DNA of 64,000 nucleotides from contig JAYMFD010001271.1 in NCBI GenBank assembly GCA_035771175.1, positions 310,001 through 374,000 on the forward strand, read 5' to 3'. Both the position numbers and the translations under genes were made by a program. The DNA comes from Paratinospora sagittata. Taxonomy: Eukaryota; Streptophyta; Magnoliopsida; Ranunculales; Menispermaceae. This document shows, in pieces, positions 44,136-54,950 of the stretch; the stretch's first letter is position 1; every line of letters begins with the position of its first letter. The notes under the pieces are model-generated. The model worked only from the letters and a program-made list of their open reading frames with translations, ran no database searches and was not told the origin of the DNA.

Positions 44136-45129
44136 TGTTAATTCAACAATCGTCACTATTCGAACAAGTACACTACGTAAGTTTACTTTTTCAGAACAGG
44201 CCTTTGCACAGAGTCTTTTTCAGACTTCTCAGAGACCTTCTCTGATACATGAAATAAGTTTTTCTAAAACTTTCCTTTTTCATGAAATCTTAAAAGAACC
44301 AGAATGTTAGTGAAAATTGCAGTTTCCATTTTTATATAACATTCTAGCCGTTGTGTGTAAACGTTCATATTATTTGAACTTCAAATGTCTAACGGCTTTG
44401 TCGCACTAAGTCTACAAATACCAGCACTTAGGACCAAACAACTTGCCAATCACTTTGTCTTGTGCCAATACTTTTTGAAAGATAATCTGTGTCAAAATGA
44501 ATTTTATTTTTCTAATCTTTCCAAGTATTTTTTACTGATACCTTTACGAACTCAAATGATTTTCATTTTATCTTTGAAAATCTATTTGATTTGGTATCAA
44601 CTCAAATTCTCAGCACTGATTCATATTTGGTATCATTCTTGTTGGAGATAGAATTTGAGAAATAGTTCAAGATATACAGTTGTACTTGATTTCATATCTT
44701 AAGTACTGTATTGAACTATATTAGTAGTTGGTTAACTACTGATTAGAGAACCAGAAGTTTTCATACTTATATTTTATATCTAATTTGAAAATTGTCCGTG
44801 TTTTTGAATTACACCAGTCCTTCGTGTTTTAAGTTAATCTTTATTCGGTATATTTTATTTTTGAAGAAACATTGATTTTCATATCATTTCATTCATGCTT
44901 TTTGAAGCTGCACTTGAGCAGTACCGAACATTGAAAGGTAAAGGACTGAAGTTGTATTTCAACTTAGCATTACCCATTTCATATTTCATATCTTTGTAAT
45001 GTTATGCAATGTGCTTAATTGTAAAGCGTTATACTACGTTAGAACCAACATTATCTGTTGTAATGCTGGTGTGTTTCAGTGTGAAACAACCAGGACAAGT
45101 GGACGTGGTTCACTTAAGTGATTTCAGGT

Positions 45130-45420
45130 TTGAAATCACAACGGTTCTTCATAATCCCGTAAAAGGTACAAGGGTTCTTCCTCAGCCCGAAAAAAGGAAA
45201 CCGGTTCATCCTGATCCCGTAAAAGGATAGGTTATCTCTCAGCCTTTAAAAGAGAACCTGTTCATCTTGATCCCGTAAAAGGACAGGTTATCTCTTGCTT
45301 GTAAAAGATAAACGGTTCATCCTTAGCCCGTAAAAGGATAGGTTTGCCTTTAACTTGTAAAAGGGCAGTTGTAACGGTCTGGTTCTCACCCGTAAGAGAA
45401 TCCCTTAGTGATAAGGTTTA
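45130..45420 (+). repeat. CCCGTAA-type hairpin array, A-LTR4
   Basis: About nine units at roughly 30-bp spacing. Examples: ATCCTT-AGCCCGTAA-AAGGAT (45319-45339), a TTATCT...AGATAA unit just before it, a TGCCTTT...AAAGGGCA unit after it, and TTCTCACCCGTAAGAGAA at the end. Stems differ but stay self-complementary; the CCCGTAA or CTTGTAA loop is kept. Confidence 0.84.
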
Positions 45421-45434
45421 AATCCTAACTGAGG

Positions 45435-45477
45435 AGGTTAGGTAGTGGATGTAGGCGCCGCCAAACCACTATAAATC
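45435..45477 (+). promoter_or_regulatory. Putative LTR core promoter box, A-LTR4
   Basis: GTTAGGTAGTGGATGTAGGC and then CAAACCACTATAAATC, the same block as in family B at 31791. CTATAAAT is TATA-like. Confidence 0.5.
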
Positions 45478-45619
45478 ATGCTTCTCACATTTGCAATTTA
45501 GTCTGTGTTCTATTTTGCACCTAATTTCAATACACTCATGTAAATCACTAAGTTATTGGAAGAAGTTTTTAAAATTTACCATCGTACCCAATTCACCCCC
45601 CTTTTGGGTGGGACCAACA

Positions 45620-46850
45620 ATTTATTCAACCTAGTTGACATGCAAGTTCAAAGGAAAACCCTAAGTTCATTTTCTAGGGTTTAGGACCTTTACACATAAC
45701 CTTTCCAATTTCTTGCTAGAAATTGGGGAAAATGGTGTCATTGGGTTCCGAATCACCTTAGGAACCCAAATCCCTAGCTTACAACTCATCCCTAAGAGCT
45801 TCACATGAAACCCTAACTCCACGCACCACAAAAAATGTGGTGAAATGCTTGAGAATTGCTCATGGTGTGTAGATCTAGGTCATAGAGAGTTGTTTCTATC
45901 ATAAACAAACTGAAAAGAGTAAAAAATCAGTCAACCCTATGTTAGGGAACACCCAAAACCATGACCCATGGAGAAAATTACACCATTAGAAAGCTTACTC
46001 TCACCTTCAATGGTGATTTCATGGAAAGATATCGAGAAAAACACTTATCTTAGGGTGTAGATGGTGAAGATTTCCTTTGGAAACCTAGTTTTGCTCCCTT
46101 CTTCCTTCTCCAATTCGTCCTTAGCTCATATGGGAAAAGAAGCAACCTTTCCCCCCTTTTAAAACACTAAAAATTGCCATTTTTCACCCAAAATCGTGCC
46201 CAGAAAACGGATCAGTGCACTCATCTCGCCTAGGAACACGCTTGAGCGCACTACTCCTTCCCAAGAGCACCTAAACTTTGTTTCGCCACTACGCACTCAA
46301 TACTCATCAGAATTTCGAGTGTGGCTAATCGTTTTATATGTAAAAATGTGTTCCGGACTCATTTCTAATATTTCCAGGTCCATTTGACGCACCAATAATT
46401 AATTATTATATAATCAACACATATACACAACATATTCCAATATAATTGTCATATTTACCATGTGTTGAAGTACAACCTTCCCATATATCAAAAGGTGCAT
46501 TAAATGAGGACATTTAATGTGGTCTTTTCAACAAGTCACAAGTCAAGATGATGACTTGTTCAATAAGTTACTTATATGAAGCTTCTCCAACAAGCCACTC
46601 ACAAGCCCATGGAGCGAGCTCCCCTTCTCATAGAGTGAGCTCCATGGTTTCGAAGCTCATTTTTCCATGTTTCGATGCCGAAATGGTCTTCGATGGTTTC
46701 GAAGCTTCATGCGCATTCTAAATGACATAAAAGCATGCAAAGACAATCTAACCTACACGCGTTGAGCATCAAAATACATATATGCATACATATACGTATA
46801 CGTATATGTATAGGGTCAAAATGACGTCATCCTAAGGTACGGGCGTTACA
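45620..46850 (-). repeat. 3' LTR of Chromovirus-2 (5' part; interrupted)
   Basis: On the minus strand it starts TGTAACGCCCGTACCTTAGG right after the polypurine tract, with TGACGTCA next (46822-46829), then alternating ATACGTATAC. It continues to 45620, where A-LTR4 sits. The 85-90 bases before 42806 are probably its continuation, since the target-site duplication joins them. The LTR terminus is not recognised. Confidence 0.72.
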
Positions 46851-46864
46851 ACTCTCCCCAACTT
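46851..46864 (-). promoter_or_regulatory. Polypurine tract, Chromovirus-2
   Basis: The minus strand reads AAGTTGGGGAGAGT immediately before TGTAACGCCC. It is the expected plus-strand primer. Confidence 0.8.
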
Positions 46865-46909
46865 AATGGATTTTGTCCTCAAAATAAAAGAAAGAGAACA
46901 AACTTCAGT

Positions 46910-47771
46910 TAGTAAAAAGATCGGGGAACTACTTCCTCATCTGGTCCTTACGCTCCCAGGTTTGCTCTTCATTATCGTAGAATTTTCATTTGACTTGCAC
47001 AAGCGGGATCTCCTTATTCCTCAATTGCTAAACCCGACGAGCCACAATCTGGATCGGCAACTCCGTATAAGTCATATCCTCCCCAACTTGTAGATAACTC
47101 ACATCAAGCACATGAGTTGGATTGGGATAAGACTTCTTTGATGGATCTTCAATATAGTTCCTTAGCATCGATACATGGAATACATCATGAACACTCTCGA
47201 GCTGAGAAGGTATAGCCAACCTGTACGCTACTGGTCCAATCCTCTCAACAATCCATAATGGTCCAATGAACCTAGGGGCAAGTTTTCTTCTGTCGTCGAA
47301 CCTCATCTGACACTTGAGTGGAGAGACCTTAAGTAAAACTAGATCTCCCACTGCAAACTCTAACAACCTATGCTGGTTGTCGTAATAACTCTTATGTCTG
47401 TCCTGAGCTGACTTCAGCCTCTGCAGAATCAGCTTGACTTTCTCTGCCTGCTCAACAACTGCATCAGGGCCCCATAACTGTGTATCACCCACCTCATACC
47501 AACAAGTTGGTGATCTACAGGGTCTTCCATACAAAGCCTTATACGGTGCCATACCAATGCTCGCCTGATAACTGTTGTTGTAAGAAAACTCACACAAGGT
47601 CAAATGCTCAGGCCAACCACCATCGAACTCTAAAATGCAAGACCTGAGCATATCCTTCAACATCTGAATCACTCTCTTTGACTGACCATCCATCTGAGGG
47701 TGAACCGCCGTACTGAGTTGGAGACGGGTCCCAAATCGAGTCTGCAATGCCTGCCAAAACTTCGATGTCAA
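46910..47771 (-). pseudogene. Chromovirus-2 integrase C-terminal half and chromodomain-like end
   Basis: 47771-47028 is open for 247 codons: FWQALQTRFGTRLQLSTAVHP, QMDGQSKRVIQMLKDMLRSC, FSYNNSYQASIGMAPYKALYGRPCRSP, GDLVLLKVSPLK and GPVAYRLAIP..LESVHDVFHVSMLRNY (GPY/F-like module). The catalytic Glu of DGQSER is Lys. After stops the frame goes on as LRNKEIPLVQVK*KFYDNEEQTWERKDQMRK*FP, the end of the chromodomain-type tail of chromoviruses; two stops stand where the family has Trp. Confidence 0.87.
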
Positions 47772-48230
47772 TTAGGGATCTCGATTCGATATGATAAACA
47801 AGGGCACTTCATGAAGTCTCACGATTTCTCTCACATATAGTCTGCTCAGTCTATCCACAGAGTCTCTGGTGCTCATAGGAACGAAGTGTGGACTCTTGGT
47901 CAATCTATCAACCATAACACAAATGGCATCAAATTTGCCCTGAGACCTCGACAATCCCATGATGAAATCCATCGTGATGTGCTCCCATTTCTACTCAGGA
48001 ATGGGTAACAGCTGCATCTGACCTCCAGGCTTCCGATGTCCAGCCTTAACCTGCTAGCACACCTCACACCTCTGCATGTACTCAGGTATACTATTCTTCA
48101 TCTCATGCCACCACATAGACTTTTTCATGTCGTGATACATCTTGGTAGCCCCTGGATGAACAGTATAGTAAGACCTGTGAACTTCTCGAAGTATCTCAGC
48201 ACGCAACTCAACGTCATATGAGATCCATAG
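47772..48230 (-). pseudogene. Chromovirus-2 integrase core and zinc-binding end
   Basis: On the minus strand, the HHCC end reads VHRSYYTVHPGATKMYHDMKK and then YMQRCEVC, followed by KPGGQMQLLPIPE, a stop, and KWEHITMDFIMGLSRSQGKFD with the first catalytic Asp. It goes on with VDRLTKSPHFVPMSTRDSVDRLSRLYVREIVRLHEVP and FIISNRDP, where the second catalytic Asp (SDRD) is Asn. The reading continues across the solo LTR to 51153. Confidence 0.85.
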
Positions 48231-48596
48231 TGTGACACCCCAAAAATTATTTCATCTAGCCCATAACCCAATTGCATTTTGCCCAAACTCTGTGTTTCCT
48301 TGATATGTTTGGTGTTTGTTTGATGGTTGTTTAATGTTTGTATATTTGATGCTTGATAATGTATATAAATATGTGCATTATAAAATTGTATATGGGTCAT
48401 GTTAAATAAAAGTATAATGCATATGTTATTATTTATGCATGGGCCCATTAAACCATGAATTGATATGGGTTAGGATTGATTGAATAAAAAGATAAATGAG
48501 AATGAAAATTTGGTGTATTAGATGGATTGGACATTTAAAATACATGCAAGCATAAGATTGGTTAAAGTACATGTGGTTGGTATGGGTAGTATGAGA

Positions 48597-48870
48597 CTAA
48601 CACATGTCAAATTGGTGCATGAGAATGGATAAGTGTCCCATGCCCCATTACTCTTCTCCAACACATGTCAAGTTGGTGCATGAGACCAACACATGTCAAG
48701 TTGATGCATGAGAATGGACAAGTGTCCCATGCCCCATTTCTCTTCTCCAATACATGTCAAGTTGGTGCATGAGAGTGCACAAGTGTCCCATGTCCCATTT
48801 CTCTTCTCCAACACATGTCAAGTTGGTGCATGAAAGTAGACAAGTGTCCCATGCCCACTTCTCTTCTCCA
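48597..48870 (+). repeat. Minisatellite, about 61-bp unit, in the solo LTR
   Basis: Four to five units carry ACACATGTCAAGTTGGTGCA and GACAAGTGTCCCATG. The counterpart is at 12144-12418, and the short unit holds a different place in each array. Confidence 0.8.
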
Positions 48871-50334
48871 AGGAAGTCCTAGAGAGTGAGGTGAGTGAAG
48901 GGAAAGGAAAAAAGAAGAGAAAGGAAAGAAGAAGAGAAAGAAAGAGGAAGTTGTTTTGAGGGAAGTCTCAGCAACGTTTTCATCAAAGTGCTGGATCTTG
49001 GTGTTATATGCTCAGATTGAGCTCAACATTTGTCAGCAAGTTCATATCTTATGGGTCTTCATTCTGGTTGGTGGAGAGCTTGATTGGAGCTTTCGTTTGA
49101 AAGATATAACCTCCCAAACAAAGCTGGTCGAAAAGTCAGCATTTCTCGCGCAGTTTAGATCAAACTAATAGATCTCCTAAATCTACCGTTGGATGGATAT
49201 GACATTTGCGAAGGTGGTTCACAACTGATCGTTCTGATCTACGAACGGTTCAGATGTTGGTCGGTTAAGTATTTTGTGTGATATAGTCATCTGAGTTCGA
49301 GTATTCACAGCAGGAAAGGAGAAATTGTCTGATTAGAGACTTGTTCATCAAATAGGCTTATCTTCTCAGTCCACCGTTGGATTGAGCTGATTGTTGGACA
49401 GAAGGTTTGTTTCTTAAGATACTTTGTACGGTTGATTTTTTGATTAAATATTTTTGTTGGTAGATTGATACATCTGAACTGAATATTAAATGAAGAATTG
49501 GTAAGGTTGCTTGTATTAGACCTAAATTTTGAATATGAACTTAGACTTTTCCAAATAGCTTGCATGTCAACTATGTTGACCTAGTTGCCATTGTTGATAA
49601 ACCCATGACGCAAAATCAGTGATATACATGGCTGAACATGGTGACCTAGTGTAAATAGGCAATATGGCCTAAGTATGGAAAATTTCATATTTTAGGGCAT
49701 TTGATGCTTTTGGCCTAGAATCATTGAATTGATGCAATTTATGTCTAATTAAGCATGATTAGGGTTGATTATGCTACTGATTTGGTGGTTATGACCATAT
49801 CATGGGTTAGGCCTACTTGTGATCAAATGACCCAATTTGGGCATGTTTATACCTAAGGAATTGAAAATTTGTATTTTTGATTAATTGAATGGTTTATGAA
49901 TGAGAACTATGCATTAGAGGCCTAAGTCATGTGATTTGAGTTGAATGATGGGATTAGATGGGATTTAGGCCTATTGTCTATATGTGGGCTGATTTAAGGT
50001 TGATGTGTAATGTCTATGTGATTGAGCATAAAAATTGATGTATGGTTGGATATTGATGAATGTTTAAGGATCTTGATTGGGTTGATTCGGTTTGGTGTAT
50101 GTGTGTGGTTAGATACTCTCGCAAGGCTTGGTTGTTAGTAGACTTCATTTATGATTATATCTTTTATGTCATCATATCACTTATATATATTGTATGTTGA
50201 AAGCATGAATGTGTCCTAATGTTTCGAATGATGCATTGATTTGAGAAAACCTTATGACTTTGGTTGGGCCCATCTATTTGGCTAATAGGGAGACCAAACC
50301 TTGTCATAGGAGGGTTTTAAAAAGGAAATATTTG

Positions 50335-50445
50335 AGGATGAGAACAGTACGGTGAAATAGACGTGCACTAGTAACCCCAAATCAACATGATTGGGGATGA
50401 GAATGGTACGGTGAAATAGACGTGGACTAGTAACCCCAATGCATG
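50335..50445 (+). repeat. Tandem duplication inside the solo LTR
   Basis: GAGAACAGTACGGTGAAATA...CTAGTAACCCC and GAGAATGGTACGGTGAAATA...CTAGTAACCCC lie side by side, about 60 bp apart. The other LTR copy has a single unit near 13877-13920. Confidence 0.75.
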
Positions 50446-51152
50446 TGGAATGTGGATCCAAATTGATAAGCTTTTACTTGCATTGAACTTATTATAAATG
50501 TTTGATATCTATATGTTATGAGCTTTTAATCATGTTACACATTGACATGCATACATGATATTTATTGATGAGTATTGATAGCATATTTGAATTCTATTCA
50601 CTGGGCACCGTTGGCTCACCCTCATTTTCCTCTTTCAGGTCCTTCTGTCCTGAATAAGGGCAAAGGAGTAGTGATATCTTGAGGGCCTTGCCTGCGTGAG
50701 AATCGAAGGTCTCGATGTGAGTTGAGAGGAATTTTGATTGAACTGTGTTTTAAATATTATATTTTGGACTATGTAATTATAACATTTGCCACATTGTAGT
50801 ATGAGTGAGTTGGGACTTGTTAGATAGACCATGTGGGCATATGAGGGTTTTTTGTACCCATAGTTTTGAAATTTATGTGTATGTCCATCTTGATGGACTG
50901 TAGGGATTATGGTTTTATTAATGATTCATTTTTATGGATTATCTCTTGTCTTGGATGATTAATACGGTTGGTAGTTTTGTTTAGTACCTTTTTATATTAT
51001 GTCGTTGTTTGGGATAAGGCTCGTAGGGTCTCAACCACCTTACGGGGATTGAGGAGTGGTTGGAGATGCCTATGCAGGGCGTCCCGCCCCAGCATTCTAC
51101 ACGCCATTCCCTTCGGGGTTGGTGGTCCGGGGTGCGGAGTCGCCACACATAG

Positions 51153-51956
51153 TCTCCCTCTAAATTGCAAGACATCATCTGAACCTCTCTGCCAATCGGC
51201 CTTGTCAGCACTGTCTGCATATCTATAGTACATGTCAAAATTAGGGCAGTGCTCCTGTAGATCTTTAAGCCTCTGAATTTAGGCATCAACAAGCTGCACG
51301 TGCATTTAAGCACATATCTAAGTATGTGGTGCGTCCGAGAGTATACTCATCATAGTCACTCTCTCAAGTAACTACCACTGTTAGGCCATCTGAAAAGTAA
51401 CCATTTGAGTCTATGCTCGCCTACTGCTAAAAACGTCAGCCACAACATTGGCTTTGCCAGGATGATACTCCAAAGAGAAATCATAATCCTTAAGTAACTC
51501 GAGCCATCTCCTCTGCCGCATATTCAGCTCCTTCTGATCAGAAAACAAAGTGAACCTCTCACCATAAAGATAATGCCTACATAGCTTCAGTGCAAAAACT
51601 ATGGCTGCCAACTCCAAATCATGCACAGGGTAGATGTGCTCATGCACCTTAAGTTGTCTAGATGCATATGCAACAACTCGACCCTCCTGCATTAGCACAC
51701 ATCCCAAACCTAAGAGTGATGCATCCGTATAAATCACCAATTCATTCTCAAGCTCCGAAAGAATCAACACTGGAGTTGTAGTCAACCTTTGTTTCAACTC
51801 ACTGAAAGCTTTCTCACAAGCATTCAACCATGTGAAGGCCACATTCTTTTGAGTAAGCTTAGTTAATAGTTTGACTATGGTGGAAAATTCCTTCATGAAC
51901 TTTCTGTAATAATCAGCCAAACCTAGAAAGCTACGAATCTCTGTCATTGTGGTAGG
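51153..51956 (-). pseudogene. Chromovirus-2 RT end, RNase H and start of integrase
   Basis: 51947-51411 is open for 178 codons: [21 protein letters not shown] (RT connection), then [30 protein letters not shown] with the RNase H Asp, [31 protein letters not shown], and [21 protein letters not shown]. The DHKSL-like motif reads SDQKEL. 51410-51153 is the linker to integrase, broken by stops. The upstream RT is cut at 51957. Confidence 0.86.
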
Positions 51957-53229
51957 TCAAAATATTTTTCAAACGTCTCAACTTTCAAAGTATTTTTCAT
52001 TGATACCTTTACGTACTCAAAAGATTTTTATATTGATCTTCGATTTTATTCTATCTCTGAAAATCTATTTGATCTGGTATCTACTCAAATTCTCAGCACT
52101 AATTCATACTTGGTATCATTCTTGCTGAAGATAGAATTTGAGATATAGTTCATGAGAAATACAGTTGTACTTGATTTCATATCTTAAGTATTGTATTGAA
52201 CTATATCAGCAGTTGTGTTAACTACTGAACACCGAACTAGAAGTTTTCATATTTATATTTTATATCTACTTTGAAAATTGTTTGTGTTTTTTATTTACAC
52301 TAGTCCTTCAATTTGTAAGTCAATGTTTATTTGGTATCATATTATTTTCAAAGAAGCGCTGATTTTCATATCACATCATTCATGCTTTTGGAAACTGCAC
52401 TTGAGCAATACCGACTATTGAAAGGTAAAGGACTGTAAGTATATTTCATCTTAGCATTACATATTTATATTTTATATCATTGTAATGTTATGTACTGAGC
52501 TTAATTGTAAAGTGTTCTACTCAGTTAGAACCAACATTATTTTGTTGTAATACTGCTGTGTTTCTGGACTAAAACAACTAGGACAAGTGAATGTAGTTCA
52601 CTTAATGATTTTAGAATTGCAATCATGTTAAGGTTATCTCTGAACCTGCAAAAGAGAAAACGGTTCATCCTCACCTGCAAGTAAGAAACCAGTTCATCCT
52701 AATCTTGTAAAAGGATAGGTGTGTCCTTAACCGGTAAAAGGATAGGTTATCTCTTAACCTGTAAAAGAGAAACGGTTGTTCCTAATCCCATAAAAGGATC
52801 ACAGTTCTTCCTTATCCTGTAAAAGGAAAATGGTTCTTCCTTATCTCGTAAAAGGAAAACGGTTCTTCTTTATCCCAGTAAAAGGAACATGGATTTTTCC
52901 TCATCCCCAGAAAAGAAAATTTGGTTCATTCTTTGCCCGTGAACGAATAGGTTTTTCTTTAACCTGTAAAAGGGTAGTTGTAACGGTTTGGTTCTCACCC
53001 ATAAGAGAATTAGTTAGTGGATTGAGAAAATCCTAATCGGGAGATTAGGTAGTGGACGTAGGCTTGGCTGAACCACTATAAATCTTGTTTGTTTGACGTT
53101 TTCATTTTAGTCTAAGTTTTTGTTTATGTGTTCAATTCCAATATACCCATGTACATCACTAAGTTATTGGAAGAGAAATTTAAAATTGACCACCACACCC
53201 AATTCACCACCCTCTTGGGTGGACCAACA
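51957..53229 (+). repeat. Family A LTR, 3' part (A-LTR5)
   Basis: It begins in the AT-rich middle of the LTR (TCAAAATATTTTTCAAACG) and ends TTGGGTGGACCAACA at 53229. It contains the longest CCCGTAA array (52630-53015) and the promoter box (53041-53084). The GGACGCT array is missing. The left side joins chromovirus pol and the right side joins Athila gag, so its left flank is a rearranged junction. Confidence 0.82.
52630..53015 (+). repeat. CCCGTAA-type hairpin array, A-LTR5
   Basis: About eleven units, including TTCCTTATCTCGTAAAAGGAA, TCTCTTAACCTGTAAAAGAGA and TTCTCACCCATAAGAGAA. Stem types TCCTT/AAGGA and TCTCTT/AAGAGA occur within the same array. Confidence 0.82.
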
Positions 53230-53680
53230 AGCTCAAGTCAAGTGCCTAATCAGTATTATCTGGGTGTGCGCAACCATGAAAACTTCTCTTATTCCAACAA
53301 TAGAAATGTTTTGCAACCACCGCCGGGTTTTAACTCACAAGGGCAAAGTCAAGAGAGGAAAGTATCACTCGAACAGGCCTTGGTTAAGTTCATGGGTGAG
53401 TCATCAAACAAATTTGAGAAGACCGAGTCCAAAGCTAGCAATATGGAGTTTCACATGGGGAACATGAATGCCTCTATTAAGAATTTGGAAGTTTAATTGG
53501 GGTAAATTGCCTCAGCCATTGGTGTCCAACAACATCAACAAAATTCCTTCCCAAGAGAGGTTCATGGCTATCAAATTAAGGTGTGGCAATGAAGTTGAGA
53601 GTTCTCCTTTACCGAGTAAGGTAAAGATGAGTTCATTTCCTTCTTCACCATCCAATCCATCATATTCACAAGCTCACGAA
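53230..53680 (+). pseudogene. Athila-4 gag, C-terminal part
   Basis: The frame 53230-53496 and its continuation read NQYYLGVRNHENFSYSNNRN, VLQPPPGFNSQGQSQERK, FMGESSNKFEKTESKASNMEFHMGN, NLEVQ, then GKLPQPLVSNNINKIPSQERFMAIKLRCG. This is the C-terminal part of Athila gag (family pattern ..N..NFSYGN..NALQ.PPGF, then KAITLRSG). One frameshift lies near 53492. Gag would form the particle. A family A LTR end joins it at 53229, and an entire family A element interrupts it at 53681. Confidence 0.8.
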
Positions 53681-54264
53681 TGTTAATCTCAGTGATTCAT
53701 CACTTAGCACCTCCCTAAGTATACTTGATGAAGTATATTTTGATGATCTCAAACGAAATCACTTTCGGTGCTAACGAGCTTTATTCAAGAACCTATCTCA
53801 GCACCTCAGTAAAGCAAAAAGCCAAAGAATGATTCGATCAAGGAACTCAAGGTCAGATCAGACGTTCAAGATCGTTTCAATCAAAGGACCTCAAAGATCA
53901 TATCATCATTTCAAGATCACATCACACGAACGATTCGATCAAGCTTCATGACTACATCTTTCGATCAACGTTCAAGATATTCAACTATAACGCAAAGTCC
54001 ATCGAAGATCTCATAATGAAGAGTTGGATTTAAAGATTACGAGAATTATGAGAAATACACAATATTTCAGGTATATTTTTCTCTAATCGATATTGCTCAA
54101 ACGTTTTTCAAAACCATGCATGAATCACTTGCATATTTGCATGTTTTGATCTTACGCTTTACAATATTTCAAATTACTTAATTTTGTATGTTTAATTTGA
54201 AATTTACCGAGTTTTTATTCGCATTCATCGTATTTTTAATTGCACATCAAAACTATTTTGTAAG

Positions 54265-54950
54265 AGTCTTTCAGGACGCTAATGACTCAACAACGCTCTC
54301 CTAAACTTGTTAAGTCAGGACGTTGATTCCTCATTAAGACGCTAATAACATTTAAGGTTGAATTGAACTGACTCATTAGGATGCTTACTTGTAAGTAGTG
54401 GCCTCCCTTTAGTCAACCTCTGAAGTTGTCAGGACACTAACTCAGCATCAGCTTACTGAATGATTTCTACGTTCTTGAAAGAATTTATCTTTGAGGACAC
54501 TGATAGTTATAGGTTGCATAAACTATCAGGACGCTACCTGGATAGGAGTGCCCTCACCTTTGGGAATCAACTTAACAACTTTCAGGACGCGATTGTCCTC
54601 CAACGTCCTTAATATTGTTCTTGAAATGTTTTTAAAAATGGTAGGACGCTTACATAGTTGTAGCGCCCTCGTATTGTGTTTTATGTTTTAAAAGGTAGGA
54701 CGCTTACTCGAAAAAGTAGCGCCCTCATGCATATAATTGTTTTAAAATAAAACATGACGCAAACTGTGCATTAGCCTCCTCAAGGTTAAGTCACCTATGT
54801 CGCAAAGAAAGTCGGGACGCTTACGAGTTAGTAGCATCCTCACTTCATTGTTCAGCAAGACGCTTATACATAATGAGCGCCCTCAAGGAACAAAATGACA
54901 AAGTTGATATTATGCGTCAGAACGCTGATTATGGAATCAGGACGCTAATT
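54265..54950 (+). repeat. GGACGCT hairpin array, A-2 5' LTR
   Basis: About fourteen units. The clearest are TAGGACGCTTAC..GTAGCGCCCTCGT (near 54643), TAGGACGCTTACTCG..AGTAGCGCCCTCATG (near 54698) and GACGCTTATACATAATGAGCGCCCTC (near 54859; loop side shown in part). Confidence 0.82.

Larger units (their letters stand above)
42806..45619 (+). repeat. Family A solo LTR with target-site duplication ATTTA (A-LTR4)
   Basis: It starts TGTTAACCTATGCGG and ends GGGTGGGACCAACA, 2814 bp. The 5-bp direct repeat ATTTA flanks it at 42801-42805 and 45620-45624, so the boundaries are secure. The order is start region, GGACGCT hairpin array (43408-44135), AT-rich middle, CCCGTAA array (45130-45420), promoter box (45435-45477) and U5. 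No internal sequence is present, which indicates LTR-LTR recombination. Confidence 0.88.
48226..51152 (+). mobile_element. Solo Tekay/Del-type LTR with target-site duplication CATAG
   Basis: The LTR 48231-51147 (2917 bp) starts TGTGACACCCC and ends GGAGTCGCCACA. The 5-bp CATAG repeat lies at 48226-48230 and 51148-51152. It sits inside integrase of Chromovirus-2, whose reading resumes on the other side. It holds the 61-bp minisatellite (48597-48870) and the block CACTGGGCACCGTTGGCTCACC near 50601. Internal sequence is absent, so it arose by LTR-LTR recombination. Confidence 0.9.
45620..51956 (-). mobile_element. Chromovirus-2: Tekay/Del-type Ty3/gypsy element (-), 3' half
   Basis: On the minus strand: end of reverse transcriptase and RNase H (51956-51411), integrase (51410-51153 and 48230-47028, split by a solo LTR), chromodomain-like end (about 47027-46910), polypurine tract (46864-46851), and 3' LTR from 46850 downward. 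It is cut at 51957 by a family A LTR end. The LTR is invaded by A-LTR4, and its far end cannot be fixed. Confidence 0.86.
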
